From assembly GCF_016724845.1 (NCBI RefSeq), contig NZ_CP068082.1:3348001-3412000 (forward strand): a stretch of 64,000 bases of DNA. The letters are read 5' to 3'. Shown here in pieces: positions 1 to 8,299 of the stretch; the first letter of the stretch is position 1, and the number at the start of each line of letters is the position of its first letter. The stretch is from Sphingobacterium spiritivorum. GTDB lineage: Bacteria; Bacteroidota; Bacteroidia; Sphingobacteriales; Sphingobacteriaceae. The translations under genes and the position numbers were made by a program. Below the pieces are notes generated by a model. The model worked only from the letters and a program-made list of their open reading frames with translations. It was not told the origin of the DNA and did not search any database.

Positions 1-596
1 CTGTTGAGTCAGATCTTCTGGGTTCTGCTCTGGCGACTTGCGGTATGAATAAGGGTTTTATTGCGACTATGGGTACAGGATCTGATGTCAGCTTTTTCGA
101 TGGAGAGCTTTTGCTGCCCAGTCACAATGGAAACGGATATGTATTAGGCGATGAAGGCTCGGGAGCGTGGTTTGGAAAGCAGCTGATTACCAGCTTTCTT
201 TATGGTAAAATGCCTGTTGATCTGGCTGGTAAATTTGAAGAGAAATATCGTATATCAAAAGATGTTGTGATCAAGAATGTCTATCAGAAAGAAAGACCTA
301 ATACTTACCTGGCGAATTTCGCGGAGTTTATGGATGTAAACAGACTACATCCGTTTATAGATAGTCTGTTACGTAAGGGAATGGATGAGTTTGTCAAAAC
401 AAATATTCTTACATATCCCAAATACTGGGAGTATGAGTGCCACTTTGTAGGTTCTATTGCCTTTCATTTCGATTTGATATTAAGAGACGTTTGTAGAATC
501 CATGGGGTACGTGTAGGATCTATCCTTAAATCTCCGATTCAGGAAATTTTCAGTTTTGTAATAGAACGGGAAAAAAACTCTATCTTAGATATTTAA
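1..596 (+). CDS. BadF/BadG-type N-acetylglucosamine kinase-like protein, N-terminus cut by window edge
   Basis: The reading frame is open from base 3, so the true start lies outside the window; the first ATG at 45 is internal. About 197 residues of the C-terminal part are visible. The segment GTGSDVSFFDG followed by GDEGSGAWFGKQL is the phosphate-binding and hinge region of the ASKHA-fold BadF/BadG/BcrA family, which in Bacteroidota includes GlcNAc/glucosamine kinases. It is clearly homologous along its whole visible length to the complete kinase at 5116-5973, including the C-terminal VGSIxxxF and VGxILxSPI blocks. Glutathione peroxidase starts 11 bases downstream. Substrate is inferred from the family only. 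Confidence 0.85.
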   Translation, partial: VESDLLGSALATCGMNKGFIATMGTGSDVSFFDGELLLPSHNGNGYVLGDEGSGAWFGKQLITSFLYGKMPVDLAGKFEEKYRISKDVVIKNVYQKERPNTYLANFAEFMDVNRLHPFIDSLLRKGMDEFVKTNILTYPKYWEYECHFVGSIAFHFDLILRDVCRIHGVRVGSILKSPIQEIFSFVIEREKNSILDI

Positions 597-607
597 ATGT
601 TATAACT

Positions 608-1120
608 ATGATTTTAATGACTTTAATGGTGTGTATGTCGATGATTACGAATACCCCAACCGTGTATGATTACAGTTTTAAAGATATGGAAGGGAAGACA
701 GTCAATCTTTCGGATTATAAAGGAAAAAAGATTCTGATAGTCAATACGGCTTCCAAGTGCGGGTTTACCAAACAATATAAAGATCTTCAGGCTCTCTCAG
801 AGCAATATGGTGATAAAGTAGTGGTTATAGGTTTCCCTGCAAACAACTTCGGAGGCCAGGAGCCCGGTTCCAATGAAGAAATTCAGGACTTTTGCGAAAA
901 GAATTTCGGTGTGACTTTTACTCTTTCAGAAAAGGTAGAGGTGAAGGGAGATCAGATTGACCCTTTATTTAAATTTCTGACTAATCAGGAGAACCCGGAT
1001 TTCAAAGGCGAGATTAAGTGGAATTTTGAAAAATTCCTTATTGATGAAAACGGTAAACTGATTCATCGTTACCGTTCAGCAGTGAACCCTCTGGATAAAT
1101 CCATTACAGCACAATTGTAA
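608..1120 (+). CDS. glutathione peroxidase family thiol peroxidase
   Basis: This 170-residue protein reduces hydroperoxides with thiol donors. The catalytic triad of the family is visible: Cys51 in NTASKCGFT, Gln84 in FPANNFGGQEPGS and Trp138 in KWNFEKFL. It has Cys rather than selenocysteine, as is normal for bacteria, and a second Cys at 96 in the usual resolving position. The first 13 residues are hydrophobic and Met-rich; an internal start at residue 10 or 12 is possible and would give a cytosolic protein of typical length. It follows the kinase by 11 bases and ends before a strong terminator, so the two genes may be cotranscribed. Confidence 0.93.
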   Translation: MILMTLMVCMSMITNTPTVYDYSFKDMEGKTVNLSDYKGKKILIVNTASKCGFTKQYKDLQALSEQYGDKVVVIGFPANNFGGQEPGSNEEIQDFCEKNFGVTFTLSEKVEVKGDQIDPLFKFLTNQENPDFKGEIKWNFEKFLIDENGKLIHRYRSAVNPLDKSITAQL

Positions 1121-1140
1121 GGATATATAAGAAATAAGAG

Positions 1141-1168
1141 AACCGGAATTATTGTTCCGGTTTTTTTG
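1141..1168 (+). terminator. Rho-independent terminator after glutathione peroxidase
   Basis: Stem AACCGGAA / TTCCGGTT with a 6-base loop is followed by seven T residues on the plus strand, 20 bases past the peroxidase stop codon. Confidence 0.85.
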
Positions 1169-1176
1169 TCCTGTAC

Positions 1177-1213
1177 CAAAAAAAGAAGCGACTCCTGTGG
1201 GGCAGAAGTCGCT
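1177..1213 (-). terminator. hairpin with T-run on the minus strand, probable tdk terminator
   Basis: Arms AGCGACT (1187-1193) and AGTCGCT (1207-1213) form a stem with a 13-base loop. A run of seven A residues at 1178-1184 becomes a T-run on the minus strand, which suits termination of the thymidine kinase transcript arriving from 1363. On the plus strand the same hairpin lies just before the short leader-like reading frame at 1239, so it could alternatively act in that 5' region. Confidence 0.55.
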
Positions 1214-1238
1214 AACTAACCAATTATAAACCTAAATT

Positions 1239-1304
1239 ATGAAAAGTATTTTGTTGCTTATTACTAAGCTATCTTATTTGCTATATAAGGTATATATCAA
1301 ATAG
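1239..1304 (+). other. orphan 21-codon leader-like reading frame
   Basis: An ATG preceded by an AACTAACC...CCTAAATT leader opens a 21-codon frame reading MKSILLLITKLSYLL then YKVYIK and stop. The start context and the Lys-Leu-rich N-terminus look like the 5' leader and signal-peptide start of Bacteroidota TonB-dependent receptor genes, but no receptor follows. It may be a remnant of a lost receptor gene, a regulatory leader peptide or chance. The flanking gene on this side (tdk) is on the other strand. Confidence 0.3.
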
Positions 1305-1362
1305 TTTGCCAAAATCACTTTTAAATATTAATTCAATGTTAATGTTTTGTTAATTTTAATGT

Positions 1363-1941
1363 TTAACCCATGTTGTAATAGCAGGAACGGCATCGGGGCT
1401 CATAACTTTCTTTTTCTCCTAATAAAACCTGCTTATCATTATCCGTTAAACGATAAGAATAATTAGCAGGAGCACCGCACCGGACACATACAGCATGCAC
1501 TTTTGTCACGTGTTCTGCTACAGCCATGAGGGCAGGGATAGGACCGAAGGGTTTTCCTTTAAAATCCATATCCAATCCTGCCACAATGACACGTAATCCT
1601 TTGTTTGCTAACTGTACACATACATTGGGCAATTCATCATCAAAAAACTGGGCTTCATCTATTCCTACAACACGGGTATCAGCACTTAGTAATAAGATCG
1701 CTGAAGAGTTAGAAACCGGAGTAGAGGAGATGCTATTCTGGTCATGTGACACTACCCGCTGTTCATCATACCGGATGTCTACAGAAGGCTTAAAAATCTC
1801 CACATTCAGTTTTGCAAACTGCGCTCTTTTAAGTCTTCTGATCAGTTCTTCTGTTTTACCGGAAAACATCGATCCGCAGATCACCTCAATACTTCCGTAG
1901 GTCGCTCTTCGCGCTCCAAAATTATGTTCAGAAAATAACAT
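1363..1941 (-). CDS. tdk: thymidine kinase (type II, TK1-like)
   Basis: The enzyme phosphorylates thymidine to dTMP in the pyrimidine salvage pathway, in the cytosol. The 192-residue length is normal for the family. The P-loop GSMFSGKT is at residues 23-30, the DEAQFF motif at 95-100 supplies the Walker B-like Asp and catalytic Glu96, and the structural zinc is bound by two pairs, Cys152/Cys155 (CVRC) and Cys184/Cys187 (CRSC). The gene is monocistronic, divergent from the acidic protein at 2163 and convergent with the peroxidase. A hairpin with a minus-strand T-run sits about 150 bases past its stop. Confidence 0.96.
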   Translation of the reverse strand: MLFSEHNFGARRATYGSIEVICGSMFSGKTEELIRRLKRAQFAKLNVEIFKPSVDIRYDEQRVVSHDQNSISSTPVSNSSAILLLSADTRVVGIDEAQFFDDELPNVCVQLANKGLRVIVAGLDMDFKGKPFGPIPALMAVAEHVTKVHAVCVRCGAPANYSYRLTDNDKQVLLGEKESYEPRCRSCYYNMG

Positions 1942-2162
1942 CTCTTAAAAAAATATGTGTCGAAATTATAAAATATAAGGGCTTGAAAAACGTTAGAATA
2001 TTGACGTTTAACCGATATTACAGGACGCTAATATCGAAATAAAATGTTAGATTTGACATAGTCAATTAGAGAGTCTTTCCGAAATTGGTAATTATCAATT
2101 ACTTGAATTTCTAATTGTTCATTCCTTAGTTTGTATAACAACATAACAGAAAAAATATCAGG

Positions 2163-3224
2163 ATGGCAGCTACAAAACAAGACATCTTCGCTAAAATCGG
2201 CGATTTACTTTTAGAACTAAATGATCAATATGCTACTTGCAGTGAGCATGAAAACTGTGACTTGATTGAAATTTCACTGTTAGAAGCCAAAGCCAGATTC
2301 CTGGCAGATCATATTAATATTTTAAAAACGTTAAACCTGCAGGTGACTGCCGCAAACAACCAGCAGCCGGTACAGGAAGTGACTGATACCTACAAAGTCA
2401 ATCCGGAGGTAGAGAAAGTTCCTTTTGAAACATATTTTACACCTTCTTCCCAGGTCGAAAAGGAGGAAGTAGATGAGCAGCCTGTACATGAAGAGATTGT
2501 CGAAGATATACCGGAGACAACTAACACGATGCAGGAGGAATCATCGATACAGGAAGAAACAATTGAAGAATATACCGAGGCGAATGAGACGGAGCACTAT
2601 CATAATGATAATGCTGACGAGGCAGAAGAGGAAACAGTACAACACAGTGAACTGGAAGCAATCGTAGCCGATAAGGCAGAAGAGCAGCCTGTAAAGGAAA
2701 ACATTCGTTTTGAAACACCGGTTTCTTTTTCCCAACCGGAATCCGCTCCCGTTCAGCCGGAACCTGTTACAACAACGCCCGCACAACAGCCGGAGCCTGT
2801 TAATGAGCAGCCTGTAGCAGCACCTGTAGTAAATACTGTTGTTATTGAAGAAAAGGCAATTGTAGTAGAAGAGTCTGTAGAGGAAAAACCTTCCAGACCA
2901 TTGACGCTGAACGAGCTGATCTCTCAACAGAAAAAAGCCGGATTAGGACAAGGTAATATTTTTCAGACTTCACAAAATGGTACGGAAAGAGTCAGTGACC
3001 TGAAAGCTGCGGTAAGTCTTAATGATAAACTGTTATTTATCAAAGACTTATTTAACGGGTACAGTCTGGCTTACAGCGAAGCTATAGAATTATTAAACAG
3101 ATTTGATAATCTGGCAGAAGCGGATGCATTTTTGCAAACAAACTATGCCTTGAAAAATGGCTGGAGTGATAAACCGCAGACAGTAGAAAAATTGTACGCT
3201 ATACTCCGTAAGAAGTTTATTTAA
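2163..3224 (+). CDS. conserved hypothetical protein with acidic, Pro/Glu-rich central linker
   Basis: Function is not recognised. The 353-residue protein has three visible parts: an N-terminal helical stretch of about 65 residues (including a CSEHENCDLIE segment), a long disordered-looking middle of about 180 residues rich in Glu, Pro, Val, Gln and Thr, and a C-terminal globular-looking region from about residue 245 starting RPLTLNELISQQKK. No signal peptide or membrane segment is present, so it is probably cytosolic. The C-terminal part has the look of a conserved Sphingobacteriaceae domain. The gene stands alone, divergent from tdk and convergent with the gene at 3286, with a shared strong hairpin between them. 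Confidence 0.8.
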   Translation: MAATKQDIFAKIGDLLLELNDQYATCSEHENCDLIEISLLEAKARFLADHINILKTLNLQVTAANNQQPVQEVTDTYKVNPEVEKVPFETYFTPSSQVEKEEVDEQPVHEEIVEDIPETTNTMQEESSIQEETIEEYTEANETEHYHNDNADEAEEETVQHSELEAIVADKAEEQPVKENIRFETPVSFSQPESAPVQPEPVTTTPAQQPEPVNEQPVAAPVVNTVVIEEKAIVVEESVEEKPSRPLTLNELISQQKKAGLGQGNIFQTSQNGTERVSDLKAAVSLNDKLLFIKDLFNGYSLAYSEAIELLNRFDNLAEADAFLQTNYALKNGWSDKPQTVEKLYAILRKKFI

Positions 3225-3241
3225 AGAACTAACGGGATTAT

Positions 3242-3289
3242 ATAAAACAATAACAGGCATTCCATCCGGAATGCCTGTTATTGTTTTAT
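3242..3289. terminator. bidirectional terminator with 22-bp perfect arms
   Basis: Perfect inverted arms at 3242-3263 and 3268-3289 enclose the loop ATCC. The stem has A/T-rich ends, so it gives a T-run in both directions. It lies between two convergent genes and overlaps the stop codon of the minus-strand gene. Confidence 0.85.
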
Positions 3290-3897
3290 CCGAGATCAAA
3301 GTTGACCCAGTCAATGCCCTGATGACCGAAAATAAAATATTTGGGCTGGATGATCTCTGCCAGTATTTCCAGTTCCAGTAAATAATCCTTACCCGGTACA
3401 TTTGCGAAATCATCTTTTTTGATAATATATATTTTATTATTCTTAATAGCAGGAATACTGCTCCATTCTTCCTGTTGAATAAACTGGGGCAATTGTCCGT
3501 ATAGTAAGAATTCGTCCTGCTTGATAAGGAGAATATCAGCATCCTTATATTCCTGAATCTCTAGTGGTACTCCACCTGCAATACGAATGCTCTCAGTTGT
3601 CAGGGCAGACTGAAGAGGGGAGGCCGGGTCTATATTTTCAAGTAATAGTACTTTTGGACGTGTCTCTGTCGGTATAAATTTTAGCTTGTGAACCAATATA
3701 TCTACCTCTTCTTCCAGCTCTTCTGCAAGATTACTGGCGGGCGTATGCATATGTGTAAATCGTTCAATGAACAATTTGAGGTCTTCAAAGGAAGCGATAT
3801 CTTGTGCGGATTGTACGAGTGCAGGCTCAATGCTGATTTGTTGCAGATTTAATTTTTCTACCAATTCATCAATCAGTTCGTTTTTATATTCAAGCAT
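3286..3897 (-). CDS. periplasmic-binding-protein-fold (BtuF/FhuD-like) protein without signal peptide
   Basis: The protein resembles the helical-backbone metal-chelate receptor family, which binds cobalamin or siderophores for ABC importers. Supporting segments are the C-terminal half with RPKVLLLENIDP, then GGVPLEIQEYKDADILLIKQ, and a SIPAIKNNKIYIIKKDDF segment like the family's conserved W-x-x-(I/L)-xA(V/L)-xN-(G/N)-x-(V/I)-Y turn. At about 203 residues it is shorter than BtuF, and no signal peptide or lipobox is seen. The start was placed at 3897 (MLEYKNEL); an in-frame ATG at 3939 would add 14 residues. No ABC transporter gene is adjacent, so a transport role is uncertain. Confidence 0.7.
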   Translation of the reverse strand: MLEYKNELIDELVEKLNLQQISIEPALVQSAQDIASFEDLKLFIERFTHMHTPASNLAEELEEEVDILVHKLKFIPTETRPKVLLLENIDPASPLQSALTTESIRIAGGVPLEIQEYKDADILLIKQDEFLLYGQLPQFIQQEEWSSIPAIKNNKIYIIKKDDFANVPGKDYLLELEILAEIIQPKYFIFGHQGIDWVNFDLG

Positions 3898-4023
3898 GCT
3901 GCAAAGGTAATAAGGATCAGGATAACTACCTAATTCCATTGGTTTGACAGAAGTAAATTTGTTATTTCAGCGCTGTATTTTGTAAATTGCATCTTCAAAA
4001 CAGCTAAATAAATACATAAAGAT

Positions 4024-4338
4024 ATGTTTGATAAACTTTTCGAAGCCCAACAAAAGGCACAGGAGATTAAAAAGAGACTGGATAATATTTCTGTTTTCGG
4101 TGAAGCAGAGGGTGGTGTGATCAAAGTGGTGGCCACGGCAAATAAAGAAATCAGAGAGATCACTATTGATTCTGTTTTTCTGGATAATGCAGACAAGGAA
4201 GAGTTGGAGGAACTGTTGATTGTCGCACTAAATAAGGCTCTTGTACAAGCCGAAAATGTCAGTCAGTCCGAAATGCAGGCTTCTGCTCAGGATATGCTGG
4301 GTGGTTTTGGCGGATTGGGTAATTTGTTCAATAAATAA
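4024..4338 (+). CDS. YbaB/EbfC family nucleoid-associated protein
   Basis: A 104-residue DNA-binding protein of the YbaB/EbfC family, which forms dimers and coats DNA. The N-terminus MFDKLFEAQQKAQEIKKRL is the family's first helix, the middle carries the conserved acidic strands (GEAEGGVIKVVATANKEI), and the C-terminus is Gly- and Met-rich (DMLGGFGGLGNL). In many bacteria the gene accompanies recR and dnaX; neither is present here. An UlaG-like hydrolase follows after 13 bases on the same strand, suggesting cotranscription. Confidence 0.92.
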   Translation: MFDKLFEAQQKAQEIKKRLDNISVFGEAEGGVIKVVATANKEIREITIDSVFLDNADKEELEELLIVALNKALVQAENVSQSEMQASAQDMLGGFGGLGNLFNK

Positions 4339-4351
4339 AACGGGACGCTAT

Positions 4352-5035
4352 ATGAAAGTTACTTATTACGGTCAATCCTGTGTGTTATTCGACTTTGACG
4401 GACATCAGGTTTTATTAGATCCTTTTATTACGTATAATCCGATTGCGGAGCATGTGGATGTCAATGCGCTTAATCCTGAATACATATTTGTCAGTCACGC
4501 ACATCAGGATCATGTCGCTGACCTGCTGACGGTACAAAAAAACAGCAATGCTATCGTTGCTACAGTCGTTGAAACTGCAGCATGGGTTAGAAAACAAGGT
4601 GTTGCGGATGATAAAGTTATGGAATTCAATCTCGGAGGCACTATTGAGACGACTTTTGGAAAAGTCAAAATGGTGATCGCTATTCATACCAACAGTACAC
4701 CGGACGGAGCATATGGCGGCTGGCCAGTAGGTTATGTGTTTTTCGTCGGCGACAAAAAAATCTATTTTGCCGGAGATACAGCGTTAACCTATGATATGAA
4801 ATTGTTGGAAGATCTGCAACTGGACTGGGCTTTCTTACCTATCGGAGGCCATTATACTATGGATGTGGAGGATGCTGTAAAAGCAGCTCAATTTATTAAC
4901 TGTAAACGTATTGTCGGTATTCATTATAATACATTCCCTCCGATAACGATTGATGTGGAAGAAGCTAAGCGTAAGTTTAGTGACGCAGGATTGCAATTGT
5001 CTTTGCCGGGAATAGGAGAGACAATAACACTTTAG
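4352..5035 (+). CDS. UlaG-like metallo-beta-lactamase-fold hydrolase (UPF0173 type)
   Basis: The 227-residue protein has the metallo-beta-lactamase fold of metal-dependent hydrolases. Zinc-ligand motif SHAHQDHVAD near residue 46 matches HxHxDH; further ligands are the His of AIHTNS, the Asp of FAGDTALTYD and the His of IVGIHYNTFP near the C-terminus. The start was set at the ATG at 4352 because family members begin with this MKVTYYGQSC strand; an upstream in-frame ATG at 4241 lies inside the ybaB-like gene in another frame. The physiological substrate is unknown. A bidirectional terminator follows. Confidence 0.92.
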   Translation: MKVTYYGQSCVLFDFDGHQVLLDPFITYNPIAEHVDVNALNPEYIFVSHAHQDHVADLLTVQKNSNAIVATVVETAAWVRKQGVADDKVMEFNLGGTIETTFGKVKMVIAIHTNSTPDGAYGGWPVGYVFFVGDKKIYFAGDTALTYDMKLLEDLQLDWAFLPIGGHYTMDVEDAVKAAQFINCKRIVGIHYNTFPPITIDVEEAKRKFSDAGLQLSLPGIGETITL

Positions 5036-5072
5036 TACAGGATTGGGAAATGAACCAAAGTGTATAACATAA

Positions 5073-5105
5073 AAAAACCGGAAAATCATTTTTCCGGTTT
5101 TTTTA
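5073..5105. terminator. bidirectional Rho-independent terminator
   Basis: Stem AACCGGAAAA / TTTTCCGGTT around loop TCAT, flanked by an A-run on the left and a T-run on the right, separates the convergent hydrolase and GlcNAc kinase genes. Confidence 0.9.
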
Positions 5106-5115
5106 TGCTTAATTC

Positions 5116-5973
5116 TTATTTTTTTGCTGCACGGTTCATGTGGAACTGTACCAGATCATCGATTGGCGAACGAAGGATTTTTCCTACTTTCATTCCATAG
5201 TGACCAGCTTTTTCTTCCAGTACATTGCGGAAATTGTAACCTACAGAACCGATACAATTGAATGTATAGCTCTGGTAGTTTGGATACTTACTTACCAGGT
5301 TGCTGAAGAAAGCCTCGAAAGAGTCCTCTACAATTTTGCGGGTATATTGAATATTGACATTATTGTCATATACGAATTTGCTGAAACTTGCGCAGAAACG
5401 GTTAGCTAACGGCTTAGTGTATACGCTGTCCATGATTTCATCAGGTAACAGCTTATAGGTTTCATAAAATACTTTCTTTACATCTGCAGGCATAAGATCA
5501 CGGATATAATCTATCAGCAATTTTTTACCGATGTAGCTTCCGCTTCCCTCATCTCCTAATATATAGGCACCTGAGTCAATGTTTTTTGTAATCTCTTCAC
5601 CATCATATATACAGCTGTTGGTACCTGTACCTAGAATAGCTGCAAAACCAGATTCTGTACCTAATAGTGCTCTTGCTGCTGCAAGCAGATCGTGACCAAC
5701 TTCAACTTTAGAATTTGGGAAAACCTGCTTAATCGCATTGACTACGATTTGTGCTTTCTCCTGATTGTGAACTCCTGCTCCGTAATAGTTTACTTCAGAG
5801 ATTTTATCAAATGGTAAGTCAAGAGGAAGTCCTTTTTTTAATGAATTAACGATGTATTCACTATCCACAAAGTATGGATTGTATCCTTCAGTATTAAAGT
5901 AAATTTTCTTGTTGGAATCATCTAACAAACACCAGTTTGTCTTGGTAGATCCTCCGTCAGCAATTATAATCAT
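5116..5973 (-). CDS. N-acetylglucosamine kinase-like BadF/BadG/BcrA ATPase
   Basis: A complete 285-residue ASKHA-fold sugar kinase. MIIIADGGSTKTNW at the N-terminus is the phosphate-1 motif; GTGTNSCIYDGE and GDEGSGSYIGKKL are the phosphate-2 and sugar-domain motifs. Such proteins phosphorylate GlcNAc or glucosamine in the cytosol after uptake. The gene lies 257 bases downstream of a NagP/FucP-type sugar transporter in the same orientation, which supports a GlcNAc role, although a terminator lies between them. It is a paralogue of the truncated kinase at the left edge. A gene symbol is withheld because the substrate is inferred. Confidence 0.9.
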   Translation of the reverse strand: MIIIADGGSTKTNWCLLDDSNKKIYFNTEGYNPYFVDSEYIVNSLKKGLPLDLPFDKISEVNYYGAGVHNQEKAQIVVNAIKQVFPNSKVEVGHDLLAAARALLGTESGFAAILGTGTNSCIYDGEEITKNIDSGAYILGDEGSGSYIGKKLLIDYIRDLMPADVKKVFYETYKLLPDEIMDSVYTKPLANRFCASFSKFVYDNNVNIQYTRKIVEDSFEAFFSNLVSKYPNYQSYTFNCIGSVGYNFRNVLEEKAGHYGMKVGKILRSPIDDLVQFHMNRAAKK

Positions 5974-6132
5974 TATGTATGAAGTTAATTTGTGTTTATA
6001 TTGTTTGTTTGTTGTTTCTTGTACTAAAATGATATGTTTATCTCTCCGAAAATACGTTTTTTATGCATAAAACAATAATATTTAGATTGTTTATTTTGAA
6101 TAATAATGAGTCGGTCATTACTTTTTAATAAA

Positions 6133-6165
6133 AAACGCCGCTTACAGTGCTGTAAACGGCGTTTG
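6133..6165 (-). terminator. terminator of the sugar transporter gene
   Basis: Stem AACGCCG-C-TTACAG / CTGTAA-A-CGGCGTT; the A-run on its left becomes a T-run on the minus strand. It lies 66 bases past the transporter stop and before the kinase gene, implying that the two genes are at least partly separate transcripts. Confidence 0.85.
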
Positions 6166-6230
6166 TGAATTTCGTCACAATTTTATTCAATAGTGTACTA
6201 AATACAATTAGTCATTCAGTTTTTACTGAA

Positions 6231-7958
6231 TTAGTGACCTCCTTCAGCTTCTATTTCATCAATATTGATTCCTTGTTTCTTTAAGAATCCTCTTACCATA
6301 ATGGCAAAGATGACAATATAAACGAAACCGAAAAGTGGTAATATATACGAATTGTGGATACCGATAATGTCTGCTAATTTCCCCTGAATAGGAGGGATAA
6401 CACCACCACCCAGGATCATCATTACTAGGAATGCTGATCCCTGAGCTGTATATTTGCCTAATCCAACGATGGATAGACTGAAAATAGAAGACCACATAAT
6501 AGAACATGCAAGTCCACCTGCAAGGAAAGCGTAGATTGCTACAACACCTGAAGTCAGGAGACCTGTCAGCATTGCGCCGATTCCGAATAATCCGAAGATA
6601 ATCAAGGTACGAACCGGTTTTTCTTTACTCAGGAAGAAGGCTATGATCTGAATAGCAATACATACCGCGTAGAAGTAAAGATGTGACATCTCAAATCCTG
6701 CTAATGTATTGACCCCTATAATCACAGAGAATGCTATAAACGGAACAATAATCAATAATAATTGCTTGGTAGATTTTGCCAGTTTAAATGCACTGATTGC
6801 TCCTGCCCATCGTCCGATCATCATACTGCCCCAGTACATAGATACATAAGGTGTGATTTGTGAGGACTGCAGACTTCCGAATTCTTTCAGCGTCAATAAC
6901 TCTCCCAGATTACTTCCGATTGCAACTTCTACACCTACATATAAGAATAAGGCTAACATTCCCAATACTAACTGAGGGTATTTCATTGCTCCCCAACCTT
7001 CTGCATTTTTCTTAGCACTCAGATTAGAGTATAATAAACCTCCTACTACCACTATAAATGCACCAGCCAGCCACATCATTCTTGTTTTTTCAAGAGGATG
7101 CGATATTTCAGCGATTTGTGCCTTTAACTGGTCGATAGCAGAGGAATCTGTCAATGTTTTAAGTTGTTCACGCAGAGCTTCAAGCTGAATGGCTTCATCG
7201 CTTTTGTAGCTTAAGAATACAGGCGCAAACATAGCAAATAACAAGATGGTCATGATGATGAGCGTCGTCAATGCCTTGCTTGCTTTTTCCATTGGCTCAT
7301 CACTGATACCTGCAGGTACCTTTTTAGAGAAATGGAATAATGCTGCCGCCAGAACAAATAATAAGCCTACACCTATATATAGGATGATGACTTTGTCTAA
7401 GGGAAGGTTAGCGATCTCACTGTCAGAGATCGTTTCGAATGTTCCGAAAAGTGCAAATCCAATAACCAGAGGACCGATTGTAGTTCCGAAAGAGTTGATT
7501 CCTCCTCCAAGATTGACACGCGAAGACCCGGTTTTAGGATCGCCCAACAGGACAGCAAACGGGTTGGCTGCGGTTTGTTGTAGGGAAAAACCCAAAGCAA
7601 CCGTAAACAGCCCCAGTAACATTCCTACATACAAGTTGACTTCCACCGCAATGATCATCGCCCCTGCACCGAGTGCAGAAAAAAGAAGACCATAGACAAT
7701 ACTTTTCTTGTACCCCCAATGGCCAACCAGATCTTTTCCTTTTACGGTGCTGAAAATAAACAACAACAAGGCTCCAATGTAATAGGCCGTGTAAAAAGCA
7801 AAGTCAATGAGCTGAGATTGAAATTGATCTAAATGGAAATAGTTTTTACAAAAAGGAATGAAAACACTGTTTCCAGCAGCAATGAAACCCCAGAAAAAGA
7901 ATACCACTACCAACGTATAAAGGGCAGGGTAATTAGTTTTAATTTCGTTTTCTTTCAT
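6231..7958 (-). CDS. MFS sugar transporter, FucP/NagP-like
   Basis: A 575-residue inner-membrane sugar:proton symporter of the FucP/GlcP/NagP branch of the major facilitator superfamily. It has about 12 hydrophobic helices. The N-terminal [20 protein letters not shown] and the helix-5 signature [18 protein letters not shown] with [13 protein letters not shown] are typical of this branch. A hydrophilic loop-helix insert of about 70 residues near 225-300 in the middle makes it longer than FucP (about 440). The GlcNAc-kinase-like gene downstream suggests an amino-sugar substrate. A LacI-like palindrome sits 90 bases upstream of the start. Confidence 0.92.
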   Translation of the reverse strand: MKENEIKTNYPALYTLVVVFFFWGFIAAGNSVFIPFCKNYFHLDQFQSQLIDFAFYTAYYIGALLLFIFSTVKGKDLVGHWGYKKSIVYGLLFSALGAGAMIIAVEVNLYVGMLLGLFTVALGFSLQQTAANPFAVLLGDPKTGSSRVNLGGGINSFGTTIGPLVIGFALFGTFETISDSEIANLPLDKVIILYIGVGLLFVLAAALFHFSKKVPAGISDEPMEKASKALTTLIIMTILLFAMFAPVFLSYKSDEAIQLEALREQLKTLTDSSAIDQLKAQIAEISHPLEKTRMMWLAGAFIVVVGGLLYSNLSAKKNAEGWGAMKYPQLVLGMLALFLYVGVEVAIGSNLGELLTLKEFGSLQSSQITPYVSMYWGSMMIGRWAGAISAFKLAKSTKQLLLIIVPFIAFSVIIGVNTLAGFEMSHLYFYAVCIAIQIIAFFLSKEKPVRTLIIFGLFGIGAMLTGLLTSGVVAIYAFLAGGLACSIMWSSIFSLSIVGLGKYTAQGSAFLVMMILGGGVIPPIQGKLADIIGIHNSYILPLFGFVYIVIFAIMVRGFLKKQGINIDEIEAEGGH

Positions 7959-8047
7959 GAAAGGTGATTTTAAATAAGACAGCTAACATACAAAGAATTC
8001 AAAACAAATCTCCATAATTTAACCAAAAAAGTTACGTTAAAGTATTT

Positions 8048-8063
8048 AGTAAAACGATTTACT
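8048..8063. promoter_or_regulatory. possible LacI-type operator upstream of the sugar transporter
   Basis: Inverted arms AGTAAA / TTTACT surround ACGA, giving a palindrome with a central CG as in LacI-family operators. It lies 90 bases upstream of the transporter start in the 341-base gap shared with rho. The rest of that gap (7959-8299) is AT-rich and shows no gene. No LacI regulator gene is in the window, so the assignment is tentative. Confidence 0.35.
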
Positions 8064-8299
8064 TAACAAAAGACTCTTGTAATTTTGTTTTTTTTACAAT
8101 TTTTCTTTGAAATTAGAATACTTATGTTTTTCTTTGTGGCTGTTCTCAAAAATTATTCGTTTCTGGCCTGAAAGAATTCACTTAGTTCTGGAAGCCAAGC
8201 ATTTTAACAGATACGGCATAAGTTGAAATTGTTAAAACTAAATGAATAGTTTTCATGTTAAGTAAAAAATCCTATATCTTATAATACATATAAAAATTA

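Noticed and set aside
4241..4351. Longer start for the UlaG-like hydrolase
   Set aside because: It would overlap the ybaB-like gene in another frame, while the ATG at 4352 gives the typical family N-terminus.
7246..7695. 149-codon plus-strand frame within the sugar transporter gene
   Set aside because: Shadow of the transporter on the other strand; the transporter has intact family motifs in its own frame.
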